A stretch of 64,000 nucleotides of DNA from Anisakis pegreffii. Lineage: Eukaryota > Nematoda > Chromadorea > Rhabditida > Anisakidae. The stretch spans positions 40,203-104,202 of the forward strand of contig JAPYMA010001473.1 in NCBI GenBank assembly GCA_035041965.1, read 5' to 3'. Below are positions 1 to 20,900 of the stretch, one piece after another. The translations under genes and the position numbers were made by a program. Each line of letters opens with the position of its first letter. Positions within the stretch are counted from its first letter, which is position 1. The notes under the pieces are model-generated. The model was given only the letters and a program-made list of their open reading frames with translations. It did not search any database and had not been told where the DNA came from.

Positions 1-1785
1 GCGATGATCATACGCAATAATTCCATTAGGTTATTTCTTCGAATAACTTAATCAGTCGCTATCATCATTTTCTAGATTATATCAGAATATTCTCAATACA
101 TTTTTGCAGTCACAAATATTTGCACTAAAAATAAGACTGCTGTTACTCTTGCTGTTGTCATCGTTGCAGTCAGTAGTTTGTCGGCAAAACTCTACAGAAT
201 TAATTAAGGAGATGGCGAAAATAGACAATTCATCGTGACCACACGTTCAGTAAAATCACTAAACGATTGAATGATGAAGCAGCACCTTATTAATATGTAT
301 TTTTAATTCATTCCAATTCACACTGAGCATCAGTTCAATTGATCATTAATTCACGCAACAATACTTCTTCAAGTCATTATCACTATCAGGTATCGCCATT
401 ATCAACCCCTCCTCCTCGCAGTCTTGAATTGTCTCGTTGTATCATTACCCATCTGTCCACCTCATTACCCACCTACCAACCCACCCACCACCCATCCACC
501 TTTTTATCTATAACAACGATTCAACGACATTATCTCACAATTCCTTAGTCGTATTCTCGTCCTTTTCTTAATCGTTCATCTTTCCGTTTCTTTAAGTTGT
601 CATCGTTTCTTCATTCAATCATCCATTCATTCAACGAATCAATGAAATGATCAAAATCGATCAAGAAATCACGTCGATAATGAATTACTAATTCGTTTAA
701 GAACACTTATTTCATTGTGATCCTAACACTACTAATACTAAATGCATCATTTCATTTTATCATTTGACTAACTAATGAGTTGAAGTAACCACAAACAACT
801 CCCTCTTCTTCTACTTTCTACCAGCCATCATGGAATGATTCTTCTTCTACCATCATCCTTTTTTAAACTCATCTTTGATATAACACATACTTCATAGCTG
901 TGTGTCTATCAATGAATAAAAAATCAGCGAAACGAACGATGTTACATTCCTTAGGATTCATTTAAATCATTCCACGCCATGTCCTTCTACAACGACACAA
1001 TCTCGTTACATTCCAGTCATTCACATTCCACATCCATTTCACCAAAATCAACACTCAACACTATTTCAATTATCTTACATCGTCATTTCATTGGATTATA
1101 TTTTCAAACTCTTTCCATCATTCTCTCCCTCGCAACAAATCACTCATTTCCTTCAATGAATAAATCACCAAATGAATTCAATTAATTCATCAATAAATTC
1201 TATCAATGAACCAACCCATTCAAGTCGCTCCCTGTCTTCTGTCTTCGTATTTGCATTCTTATTTACTTATATTGTTCAAAATCTTCCCCTCAAAACTCAC
1301 GAAATACCTGCTGGTATTATTATAACTCAATAATGATGAACTTACTCATCGAGCAATTGATGACTATTTCTAGTACTAGTGATGGGATTTAAATTAGTAT
1401 ATTGGTTGTTAGCAAGATAGAAGAGCAATGAGCCTTATTGATACTGGTATTATACAAGGAAGATATGAAATGGTGAAGAAGTGCAATAAGGAGTTATAGG
1501 CAGCTTATTCGATTCGAATGCTTCGCTTGTTCACGGCACAAGAGCAATTCATTTTTATGTGTGCTAGTCGATTTCATCCATTCATTCGTCTTTTATGAGT
1601 TTCGTTTCGCGTTATGGGATGGTGTTCATGCTGTGCTGTAATCATGATCCTCATACACTTCAGGTTGACGATCGTACACCTCAGTTAATATCTTCCACAC
1701 TTTACTCAACTCCACCTCACTTCAACTACAAAAATCGACTCACAAATACAGTAGTATTTCAGTAGAGAATAGCTTATTTTATGGT

Positions 1786-2806
1786 TAGTGATGTCTCTAT
1801 TGCAGTTAAATTGTTCTATACCTGTTCTATTCTAAGGAACAGAATAGAGCAGTTCCCAAACGAGGAACGCAAAGAATAGAATAGAATAGAATAGAACAGA
1901 ACAGAATAGAGCTGTTTTTGAGTCCAAAAGAATAAAATAGGACAGTTTTCAACAGATTTTGGCCGTTCCTTAAACTGTTCTTTGTGAAGACTGCAGTGAG
2001 ATAAATTATCATTGTTGTATTATTGCTGTTATTATTTATTATTATCGTTATTATTATTATTACTATTATTATTATTAAATAATGTTATTTTAATTATTAT
2101 CATTCGTTAATACTATTTTAAGTATTATTATTTAACAGCTCATCGAGGGCAAGTTATCGCAATTAATTCTCAAAACTGCCAAAGACTGTTTGTGAGGAAT
2201 TCCCTCAAGAAATAACTGAAGTTTCAACTGTGTTTCCAATGAACACCTTACTTTCAAATGTTGGTCGTACTCTAAACTCTAGAAGCAATTCATCACAGAA
2301 ATTGTTCACATTTTACGCCTCCAATAAAAGTTTATGCTTGGAGGATTTGAGTCCGATTGAACAAATCACTTCATTCCGAACTCATTAGCACGAGAAACCG
2401 TGCGTCAGTTTCTGACCGAACCGTTCGGACGAGACGGGAATCCTGTGTTCCTTAATGACGCTGGTTACGAGAGCCCGAAACCCTTCGTTTCCCTCCAATC
2501 ATCACAGCCAGTAGTTGTTAAATGCCTGCGTGAACAGTCTTCTCCCACCCGAAATAATCTCCATTTTGCACTAATAACGCCAAAAAACATGTTTCCAACC
2601 CTAATTACTACAAGTTTTACCGTGTCATTTTTCTGACTGAGGGAACAGAACAGAACAGTTTAGAACAGTATAGCACAGTTCAAGCAGGTAGAATAGAATA
2701 GAATAGAAGAGTTCTCAAAAAAAGTGCACAGGATAGAATAGTCATTTTGGAGCGGAATAGAACAGAATAGAACAGTTTTCAAAAAGGTGGTATAGAGACA
2801 TCACTA
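1786..2806. mobile_element. hAT-like inverted-repeat element, about 1.02 kb
   Basis: The left end reads TAGTGATGTCTCTAT and the right end is its reverse complement, ATAGAGACATCACTA. The flanks TTTATGGT (1778-1785) and GTTATGGT (2807-2814) agree at 7 of 8 positions, as expected for an 8-bp hAT-type target duplication. Both subterminal regions are runs of degenerate TATTCTATTCTGTTC-type units. The middle (about 2030-2640) has an ATT tract and a short open frame at 2400-2636 with no recognised transposase motif, so the copy is judged non-autonomous. Further copies lie at 20508-20789 and, as a solo end, at 53869. Confidence 0.75.
2024..2110. repeat. ATT-rich trinucleotide tract
   Basis: Imperfect tandem ATT repeats interrupted by ATC/GTT, lying inside the 1.0-kb inverted-repeat element. 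Confidence 0.85.
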
Positions 2807-3720
2807 GTTATGGTTACGTGAACGAATCAATTATCTTTATTCTTTTCGAAGCGAATGTTTCAAAAAGTGGACCGTCATAATGAAATGATATTAAAAAGAC
2901 GATTAAGTAACAATCAAGATGCGGTATCAATAATGAAAGAGGATGGTGTTTAGTTGTAAACATGAACAGACGAATTAATTTTTAGTTGTATATGTTCACG
3001 ACGAGAAGACGTTACTCTTCAGCAAACAGACAAGATTTTTTCGAGTTATCGCAGACATCGTTAAATTATTATCATCATTCTTGCTATTACTGACGACGAA
3101 GAAACAAAATTTCATTGATTTTACAGTATCTTTCATTATTACTTCTTATTATTACCACTTTCTGCTTTAGCATGCAACGATTATTTGCTTTCATCGTACT
3201 CTCCTCTTCGTTTTCCCAATAACTTTTCAGAAAGAAGTTGCACTATATTTATTAGCAATCGTGTCATGTCATCCCTCCTTGAACATTCCTCCTTCACAAA
3301 CCACGACGACAATTCAATTTTCAGTTTACTATTCATCAAAAGTTCGCCTCAATCCAAGATAATCAACCAACCCACTTCGCACAAACGCCTTCGGTTCTTT
3401 ATTGACCATACCATATTTGTGCTGTTTATCTTCTAACAGCTCATCGCTCGCACACACCCGTTAACAGCAAGCGATTTCCTCGTCAAGCCTCCCCATAGGA
3501 ATGTCTAAATGGGTGGTCGGATTGCTCGGCCGAGTTATTAGGCAGTCCGTTCGGTTGACTCCGGTTTTTTTATACGGGTCCTCCGCACCCTCGCATGCTT
3601 CATGAACAAGTAGAAGGGTGAGATTTTCTCTATCACCCTCTCCTCCTACGAAGGAAAAGAAACCGAGTCGTCTTCGGTGTTCATAGGTGAAACAAATCCG
3701 GATTCATAGGAAAGCAAACC

Positions 3721-3793
3721 GCAGACAGTCATTTGCAATACTACCCAGTCAGTTGGCTGATCCGGTGTTCTGGCTGACTGCAAAGCTGTCTGT
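3721..3793. other. Nested stem-loop in a GC-richer patch
   Basis: CAGACAG (3722-3728) pairs with CTGTCTG (3786-3792), and inside it CAGTCAG (3746-3752) pairs with CTGACTG (3774-3780); TTTGCA at 3732 can also pair with the TGCAAA that follows. The patch is richer in GC than its surroundings. It could be a structured RNA or a transposon end; nothing in the sequence decides between these. Confidence 0.35.
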
Positions 3794-4023
3794 CTCATCA
3801 AGTATCTATCGGGTCTGAATGCGTGACGTAAAAACTATTTGTTGTTGCGCAATGCCAAGTAAACATATATGTATTGTATAATTTATGATATTTGCAGACA
3901 TAAATGAATTGATTATTTTATCATCGAAATCAACAGCAGTAACAACAATTATTCACTGTTCCACCAATAACTTCAGTTAATTCTTACTTATTTAAATTAA
4001 TTAAATAACTGTTCACCGACCAA

Positions 4024-4156
4024 ATGCTCTTCAGTTATTCACTGCGTTCACGCTTACACCATTCTGCAGTAATTATTCTTGTTGCTATTCTATCATCGTA
4101 CCAAGCACAACAAACATATGCTCTCAGTACCAAGTCCTTACGACCATGGTTACAAA
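4024..4156 (+). CDS. Candidate first coding exon (signal peptide) of the FGF receptor gene
   Basis: An ATG at 4024 opens a 57-codon frame that starts MLFSYSLRSR, continues with a hydrophobic stretch (AVIILVAILSS) and then a QAQQ region suitable for signal-peptidase cleavage. Two phase-1 donors fit the next Ig exon, which needs phase 1: CTCA|gtacca after 4126 and CAAA|gttcga after 4156. Both would join an A to the AT of the exon at 5386 and give Asn-Gly-Pro-Pro. The intron would contain the long AAT tract. This is an inference from signal-peptide character and matching phase; the true start could lie elsewhere upstream. Confidence 0.4.
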
Positions 4157-4327
4157 GTTCGATTCCTTTTTATGTTCATTTCCTTTCTTATTGTTAATAA
4201 TTCATTGCTATAATATTTCCTAATATCATAGGGATAACATATAGCTCTCATCTCATGAAATTTCTACATACAGAGCGAATAAAAGTATCCTGTTATAAGT
4301 AATATTCAGATGAATTTTCGTATATGA

Positions 4328-4328
4328 A

Positions 4329-4360
<32 letters not shown>

Positions 4361-4520
4361 TAACAGTAATAATAATAACAATAATAATGATAATAATAAT
4401 AATAATAATAATAACAATAATAATAACAATAATAATACAGTAATAATAATACAGTAATAATAATAATAGTAATAATAATAATAGTACTGAACATAATGAT
4501 AGTAGCAGTAATAATAAATA
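4328..4520. repeat. (AAT)n microsatellite, first block
   Basis: About 190 bp of imperfect AAT repeats broken by AAC, GAT and CAG units. Open frames through it encode only Leu/Ile/Tyr or Asn runs and are not treated as genes. Confidence 0.95.
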
Positions 4521-4725
4521 TTGACTATATCCAAATGAATTGTTTATTGCAAAGTTCTGCGTAAAGATGTAGCACTTCAAAGATTTTGCCGATTCACTGT
4601 ACATATGAATTGATTGAATGAATATCATCAAATCGTTTCGCTACGCACTCACGTTCATTTAAAAAACCATCATTTGAATTTTCGGTATTATCAATCTCGT
4701 CAGCATCAAAATATTGATAATCCTT

Positions 4726-4987
4726 GCAATAATAATATTGATAATAATAGCAATAACAATAACAATAATAATAGTAGTAATAATAATAATAATAATAATA
4801 ACAATAATAATAATAAATGATAATAATAATAATAATAATAATAATAGTAATAATAATAGTAATAATAATAGTAATAATAATAATATCAATAATAACAATA
4901 ATAATAATAACAATAATAATAACAATAATAATAATAGTAATAATAGTAATAATAATAGTAATAATAGTAATAATAATAGTAATAATA

Positions 4988-5020
<33 letters not shown>

Positions 5021-5056
5021 ATAATAATAACAATAATAATAATAAAACAACAGTAA
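4726..5056. repeat. (AAT)n microsatellite, second block
   Basis: About 330 bp of AAT repeats with regular AGT and AAC variants. Frames of up to 163 codons exist on both strands only because the repeat lacks stops. It probably lies in the first intron of the FGF receptor gene. Confidence 0.95.
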
Positions 5057-5385
5057 CAATAACTGTAATAATAACACTATTATTGCTATTGTTAATAATA
5101 AGAATAATAATGATATTATTATCTAAATTTATTATCAACATTATACTCACTTTGTATCAGTGAAATAATAGAAGTGTGAAGAATGTCTGCTGTATAATCA
5201 ATAAGAAAGCAATAATAAATTTTTGTTCTTCACACGATGCTGCGAGAAAATCATAAGAGTTTTATTTTATCATTATCTCTCTTCCCATTCGATCGAATCA
5301 AAAAAACAACAAATGCCCCTTTTATAACCCTTACTTCCCTCCACACTCTCCAAATGGCTTTCATTGAAAAAAAGACAAATTCCAG

Positions 5386-14107
<8,722 letters not shown>

Positions 14108-14922
14108 AAAACACTTTTCTCTTACTCATATGACATTGCTGCTGATTTCTGGTTTACTGTATATATCATTGTTATTGCTGCTGTTAACATTATTGTTATT
14201 TCGTAATTGATTCAAGGCGATTCCTTCGCATATAGTGGTCAATTTAGCCTTCGAAAGCTTAACGAGTGGAGAATATGAAATGAACTGAACGATCAACGTT
14301 GCGATTTGCAAACTCATATTCAGTTTTAACAAAAAACATTATTCTATTGCTATATGAATGAATGATATTTATATACCTCAACTGAATTGTATTAATAATC
14401 TTTCTTTTGGTAATAATTATCTGCTTGCCATTCGATGTGGTTTTATTATACATGTTGTCGTTGTGTATGTGTGACCAGTGTTTTATCAAAAAGCTATTTC
14501 ATATTTATTTTCAAAGTCATATGTAAAAAATTCTATCCATTTCATGTAATTTGAATCTGATTTGTATTGATGTTAGTTCATTTTTTGCATCAATTATTGT
14601 ATCGCTATCAGCAGCAATACTACTGTTACGAATGTATTTATACTTTCATCCGCATTTGTACGTTTCGTTCGTGTTATTTTTATATTCGATGCATATACGT
14701 ATCTGGAAAAAAAACAAAACATAACCGTATACGGAACAAACAAACAAACGAGCCTTTCATTTGCTCGTTTGACGGACGAGTTTTTACAAAGTTAGAAGCT
14801 TTTCGAGTCATAAATCGTCCTCTTGTTGAAATTGAGTTTGTTTTGTTTTATGCCGTTGTTGATTTTTGTGTTATTTTATGTTTGCATTTAAGATAATACC
14901 GATGACAATTAAAATAAAAAAA
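14108..14922. other. Convergent 3' ends of egl-15 (+) and the adhesion GPCR (-)
   Basis: The two stop codons face each other 815 bp apart. The clearest plus-strand poly(A) signal, AATAAA at 14913, lies only a few bases before the last codon of the opposite gene. Minus-strand signals (TTTATT on the given strand near 14439 and 14504) lie within the presumed egl-15 3' UTR. The transcripts may therefore overlap tail to tail. No other coding frame is supported here. Confidence 0.55.
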
Positions 14923-17900
14923 TCAAAGATGATCATGTCCAGTTTGATTGTTATATAACGAGAAGGAATTTGCTATTGACACAGAAGCCATTTCGTTACG
15001 TCTTTCGTTGAGGTCATCCGTTTGAAGATGTGGTGCACTGTCGTTCGTATTGATGCCGTTTGTGAAGCTTTCACGAATTGACGATGAAAATAAGTGAGGA
15101 TTGATATCGAGGGGTTTGTTTGACGATGATATCATCAGCATCACGAGACTTCCTTCGGTGATCGCGTCCTGAGAGGGAGCTTGTTATTTGGACACTGAAC
15201 GGCTAGTTTGCCAATCGCTCTGGACGATCGGCAAAATGTTTGTCGTGGTTATGATTATTTATTGAATTGCATATCAACCGTGTTAAATCATTAAAAGTAT
15301 TTATGACATCGGAAGTTCATTATAGCTCAGTTATGGAATGCTCAACAGGCCGGTCAATATGGATCTTCCCGATTACTTTAATCAGAATTGTTGTTTATTA
15401 CTAATAACTGAATTCCTATTGTCGATTGTTTCAAATAACTACTCTAAACCATTATTGGACGCATGTTCAATCGGAGTGTATTTTCAGGCTCATTTTGAGT
15501 TTCACCCTAAAAATCACTGGACAGTATGGGAGGGTAGCCCTACGCCTCTATCCTCACCAAGTCAATAATCGATGTTAGACTCATGAAGCCGGTTGATTCG
15601 CCATGCTAATATCTTTAGCTGCTCGGAAGGAATAATAGAATGAATGCGGTATTGGTGATATTAGTGACAACAGAGAAGCATAAAATCGCAATGAGTTGTA
15701 ATTGCTGATTAAATAAGTCATAAAATAAATGAATAAACTGTGCGCTCCGTCTTTCATGCTGTATTATTGCTTGTACATATTTCTTACTCGGCAATAAACA
15801 ATCTATATCTATCTATAAACAGTGAGTAAATGAACAGTGACTGAATAATTGCTCGAGGATGATTGGTGATTTCATAATTATCACCTGAACATTAGATGAA
15901 TCCAAAGAAAACTGACATCGCTGGCGTTCATAGATTTTTCTTGCTCCATACTGCATCGCTTCTTGACCGCAATGTTTGACATTATCCTGATGAAGTTGAT
16001 TTTTGAAGTGCCATAGGCGTTGAAAGTGCCTAGCAGAATGAATATAAAACATGATTAAGGCAATGGCACATGAAAAAAATGAATAGAGAATTGAAGCAAG
16101 CATGCGAATTGTATGGCCGTGCTGGTAGTTTCGGTAACGATGAGACGTGAAATTATCATCATCATCATCAATAGAATGATGGCGGTACGTCTGGGTATGA
16201 TCTGATGCATATCGTACATAGGTTGAAGCCGTGCAGCAAACGCCCGATAGCAGAATCGCAATTGTTAAGAAGCCACTACAATGAAGATGAATTACTAAAT
16301 ATCCTAAAAGAATATTCTGCTCAAGTAAACATTTCAAAAATCGCAGTGAAACCTAAGCTGAAATTGTGCATCCAGTCCATCCTGATCATTAAGTAACACT
16401 ACTGTCGAATTATGCGACGACGATCTGACCGTTTCCGCATTGATACCTTAAAAAAATTTTTGCATTGATTATAAAGACGGTTTACAGGTAGATGAAAAGT
16501 TGTAGCATACATACAATCTGTGTTTCTATTTGATAACGAGAAAGCTCGAATGTGAGGCACGAACTGAACAGCAACCTGAAGTGGGTCTCGATTGTTCAAG
16601 AGGGCGTCGTTGAGTTCGGTAGATATGTCGCTCGATTTGATATTTTGCGAAAACATAGAAAGCAACGATGAGAATGAATGAGATCGAAAATGGAAAAATA
16701 ATGGTGAATTGAAATACTTTTGATTGGATGATACTCGATGGGAAGCAATCACTGCAAAGTATAATGATCATCGATATCACTGTTTCATGAATAAATGGAA
16801 ACAGACGACGAAAACAAGCTTATGCATCGAAAATGATTGTTTGTCTTCGTCATCGAACATACTCTGCAACCAACCTTTGTGATAAAGCTTTGTATGGAGA
16901 TAAATTTGCATCGACGGCCAACGAAAATGAAACAGCAAAAAGTGGAATACCGTACGCTAGAAAATATAGACCCGCTATTGGTGCACTTGTTCTCGCCTAA
17001 ACTACCATATCCTCACACCTTATTCAGATTAAATAATACGAATGATCATAGGAAGCAATATTTCATATTTGGCAATAAATGAAATTCAGCAAGCTTCTAG
17101 ATGTGAACAGGTAAACAACCACTAACATTATTCAGAAGATTAAACTGGTTTGATTCCAAATCAGGAGGATTAGTATGATTGGTGCTGTCGTTGTTTGATA
17201 GTTGTCGAATAATTAATCTTTCAATCTCTCTGAAATGAATAATAGCAAGATGCACATGGATTCATCCCCATGAAAATGTAAATCTAACTCGAAATCGGAA
17301 TAGGATTCTGAAAATGAAATAGCTACTTACCGTATGGATAACATGAGCCAATAAAAAGAGCTCAAGAGGAAAAAATGAAAAAAGGCTCCTTCTAGTCGAC
17401 ACCACAATTCATTATGAGCAACGTTTATACCGAACGTAAATAATGTACATAATGAAAGAATGTTGATACAAATATTCGTGACAATATGAAACAGTTTTGA
17501 TGAGTGAGTCGTTGCTAGATGCCTAAACTTTGAATATTGAATATATAAACTTGCACTACTTCACATATTGATCGCCAATGCATACAGTAGAACAAACGTA
17601 CAAATTAACAAACAAACTTTTATATCATTACTGAAATGAAATATCATCATTTGGGTCTAGTGTGATGCTTTTTTATTTAATGCATGCTATCCATGTGATT
17701 TTTTTTTTGAATTTTTTTCAAGTTTTTCTAAAGACGTGTCCTTAAGCACAAGTCAAAGTATGTTGGTTAGATGAATTGAGAATTGTATTGAAATCACAGA
17801 AACCTGAAATAGCAAATATTAGTGATAATAACGAAAAACATTGAAGAAGCTAGGAATCCGGACGCTGCGTACATACACCACATCAGTTCAGTACCTCGAT

Positions 17901-20900
17901 TACCTCTGCAAGTGTTATCATTAAGCGCATTTCACAAATATGCATAATGAAAGAATGTCTGCACAAGTATTCTATAAATTTGCTCTAGTTCACAAATTGA
18001 TAACTGATTTCACACTGATGACCATTACAAAATTGATACATTTCGATTACAAATATCTTTTGGAAATATTCAGAGTTAAAAGTTGTTGATATTCTTTTCG
18101 CATGCAATATCTTCAAATTGCTGGTTGACGTTTTTTTGTTTGCCAAAAGTAGTTCCATTTGAACAGAAAACGTTTTCACTAACTGTCCATCGATAAGTTG
18201 AGCATTCTGCATCACTGTAAAGAAAGTGATAGTTGTTTTTCGAGATAGAATTGAGGTGACAAGTGAGCGTGTACACTGAATTAGTACGTAATGCGGCGCA
18301 ACTCGCCGCAACCAGCATTCAGTTCGCTTTGCCAGTTTCCATTCGATCTCTTGCCATATTCCCAATTCAATCTATAACCATTGCGGTTGTGGAATTTACT
18401 TCCTTAAGCGAATTCGAACGCATGCACATTTTTAAATCAAGTGCTGCGTAGAATATAGATTATTTCATTGACTGGACTGAATGAGTGAGTGCAGATAATT
18501 CGGATTATTGCATGACCGTTCGGTAGATACCTGTTCACTTGGATTACGAATATGGAATGTGAATGAGATTGCTGCCAAAGCTAATACTTCCGATCGATTA
18601 TCTCTCGACCATAACTGCTCATCGGAATTTTTTTTCACTTGACTCTTGATCATAATTCCATGAACGTCGTTCAACGCCACCCATTTGCCATCGGCTGTAT
18701 ATGCGCTTGAGAAAAGGCTTGTATTCGATAACCAAATCACTTTTAGAACAGTCTGCGAGGGTAGGAGCATTGCGAATGTATGCCACGGAATTCGTATCGA
18801 TGTCAATCCTTTACAATAACACGATTATTTCTTCACATATTTGGTTCGGTTTGATGAAGCACGAACACCATTCGGCGCAATAAACAAGTGCTTTGTTTCG
18901 TGATGGGACAATGCTGCCTGCTCTCTGCGTAGAGCTTAGCGCATTCAGAACATACTTCTATATGGATTCATATACAGGTATCATGATTGAAACATTATTC
19001 TTATGAATGTGTGATGAAAATTATCTCGAGAATCAAGAGTGAAAAATATGGTTAATTATTCACCATTCGATGGTAATAACTCAACGTTTTCTTGTTGCTG
19101 ACAATTGTATTGACCATTCGAATAAGCTGATATAAAACCGAATTGTTGCTGATGCTTATCCTCATTAGTGGGGTTCTGATAAGAAGCTAATTCAGACTGT
19201 TTCTTATCACGATGATGCTCACATATTGCTAAATTTCTGAATTTGACAGTGCGATTTTGAAATTTGTTCAGCTTCACTGATCGTAGACGACTTCTTAACA
19301 TTGAACCTTGAAAATTCGATTACAATAATAATACTGCCGATGATGAAATTATTCTATGAATGTGATAAATGTCGGACACCTTTTAGTGTTTTTGTATTAA
19401 AGTGCAGATGAAGTGAGTCATTAATTAATAAATAAATGAACCGACTGTCCAACTCAGTTGATGCATGCTTCGATTGAAGAGCGATCGAGATTGCTTGAAG
19501 TATGTGATTCGAATTACATTCATAAGTTGCATTACCAATAATCCAGCCGATCAGACGTGTTTCGAATGCCGACATGGTGTCGGTAGAGACTGGTGGAATA
19601 TTATTGAAGAGCTCGAGTAATTCATCGATTGACTGCAATGTTTTATGAAGTTAGAATAAGCTCCAGTAATAGGTGATGGTGTTGCGAGCACGATAAAATT
19701 AATGGTCGGATAGATAGACTGAATGATTTGGTGTGAGTGGACTGTACTCGGTTTGTGTTTGAATGAGATAAAGCGTTCAGGAGTTGTTTTGTAAGTGTGG
19801 ACGCGATTGCGCATTCACTTGAATCCACTGCCGACCATCTGCCTTGTGTGCATTGTCGATACGCCGATGCATGCAACGGTCCATTAGAACAATCCACTCG
19901 GATTCTACCTTCTTTCGAAACTGGCCAAATTAATTCGCCTTTCTCATCTGCTCTCCATTCCTAGAACCATCTCAATTCTCTTCTTCATTACTTTTAATCA
20001 TAATATTACGGAAGTAATGATAATCATCTTGCACAATACCTGTACACAATATTCGGTATTAACAGAAATAGGCATCAAATGAACACTTGTACGAAGATTA
20101 GCACCTTTATACTCAGCATAACAAATCCAGTCACCTTCATCGTCCCATTCGACTGGATGAAACGTTATTGTTAGAGACCTGTAAAGATATTCACGTTATT
20201 CGAAGTGAAATGTTGGCGTGATTGCTATTTATGACTTGGTTTGATTGTCGGATGATGAGTTCAGTTGAAGTCGTTTTGAGGTGGTCGTCAATATCGGTGC
20301 GTTGTTCTTGAGCCATTCCATCCGGATATTGTCATCTAGATTCGAGATTCGACATGTCAGTTGACGTTCTTCACCTGGATATACTAACAGTGATCTTGTC
20401 GATGGTTCTAACTCGAAAATATTTGGTTCAAAATCACCTGAAATAAAAAAAGACGAACGTTATTTCAAGCTGGATATCCACCTAACTATCTTCACCTCGC
20501 TCATGTCTAGTGATGTCTCTATACCACTTTTTTGAAAACTGTTCTATTCCTGTTCAAAACGGCCCTATTCTATTCTATCCTGTGCGTTTTTTGATAACTG
20601 TTCTGTTCTATTCTATTCTCGCATCCCTTTATTGAGAACTGCTCTATTCTATTCTTTTAGGCTCAAAAACGGCTCTGTTCTAATCTGTTCTGTGCATTCC
20701 TCGCTTGCAAATTGCTCTATTCTATTCTATGGAATAGAACAGGAATATAATAGGAATAGAATAGTTTAACTAGAATAGAGATATCACTACTGCTGTCTAC
20801 TCACCTCGACCACATGCCCTCTTCACCGTCTTCATCTGTAAGTCGGCCACTTTCTTGCCACGTAACGTGATCGGAAACATGCAAACCGTTCGATCACTTA

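Larger units (their letters stand above)
1..4023. other. Gene-free 5' flank of the window
   Basis: No reading frame here combines splice signals with recognisable protein. The sequence is AT-rich with short repeats (ATTC, CACC), a hAT-like insertion at 1786-2806 that carries an ATT tract, and a stem-loop-rich, somewhat GC-richer patch at 3490-3800. It probably includes upstream regulatory DNA of the FGF receptor gene, but no specific site can be supported. Confidence 0.6.

Noticed and set aside
100..236. Signal-peptide-like frame (IRLLLLLLLSSLQSVVC) near the window start
   Set aside because: No start codon in frame, no donor in a usable phase before the stop; kept only as a remote alternative 5' exon.
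2400..2636. 78-codon frame inside the hAT-like element
   Set aside because: No transposase motif recognised and no splice context.
4659..5163. Long open frames of poly-Asn, poly-Leu or poly-Ile (up to 163 codons)
   Set aside because: They only read through the AAT microsatellite, which has no stop codons in several frames; no flanking coding signal.
17985..18365. 126-codon minus frame over the GPS exon
   Set aside because: It is open by chance; the neighbouring frame carries the family-like W-NGNW...GC sequence.
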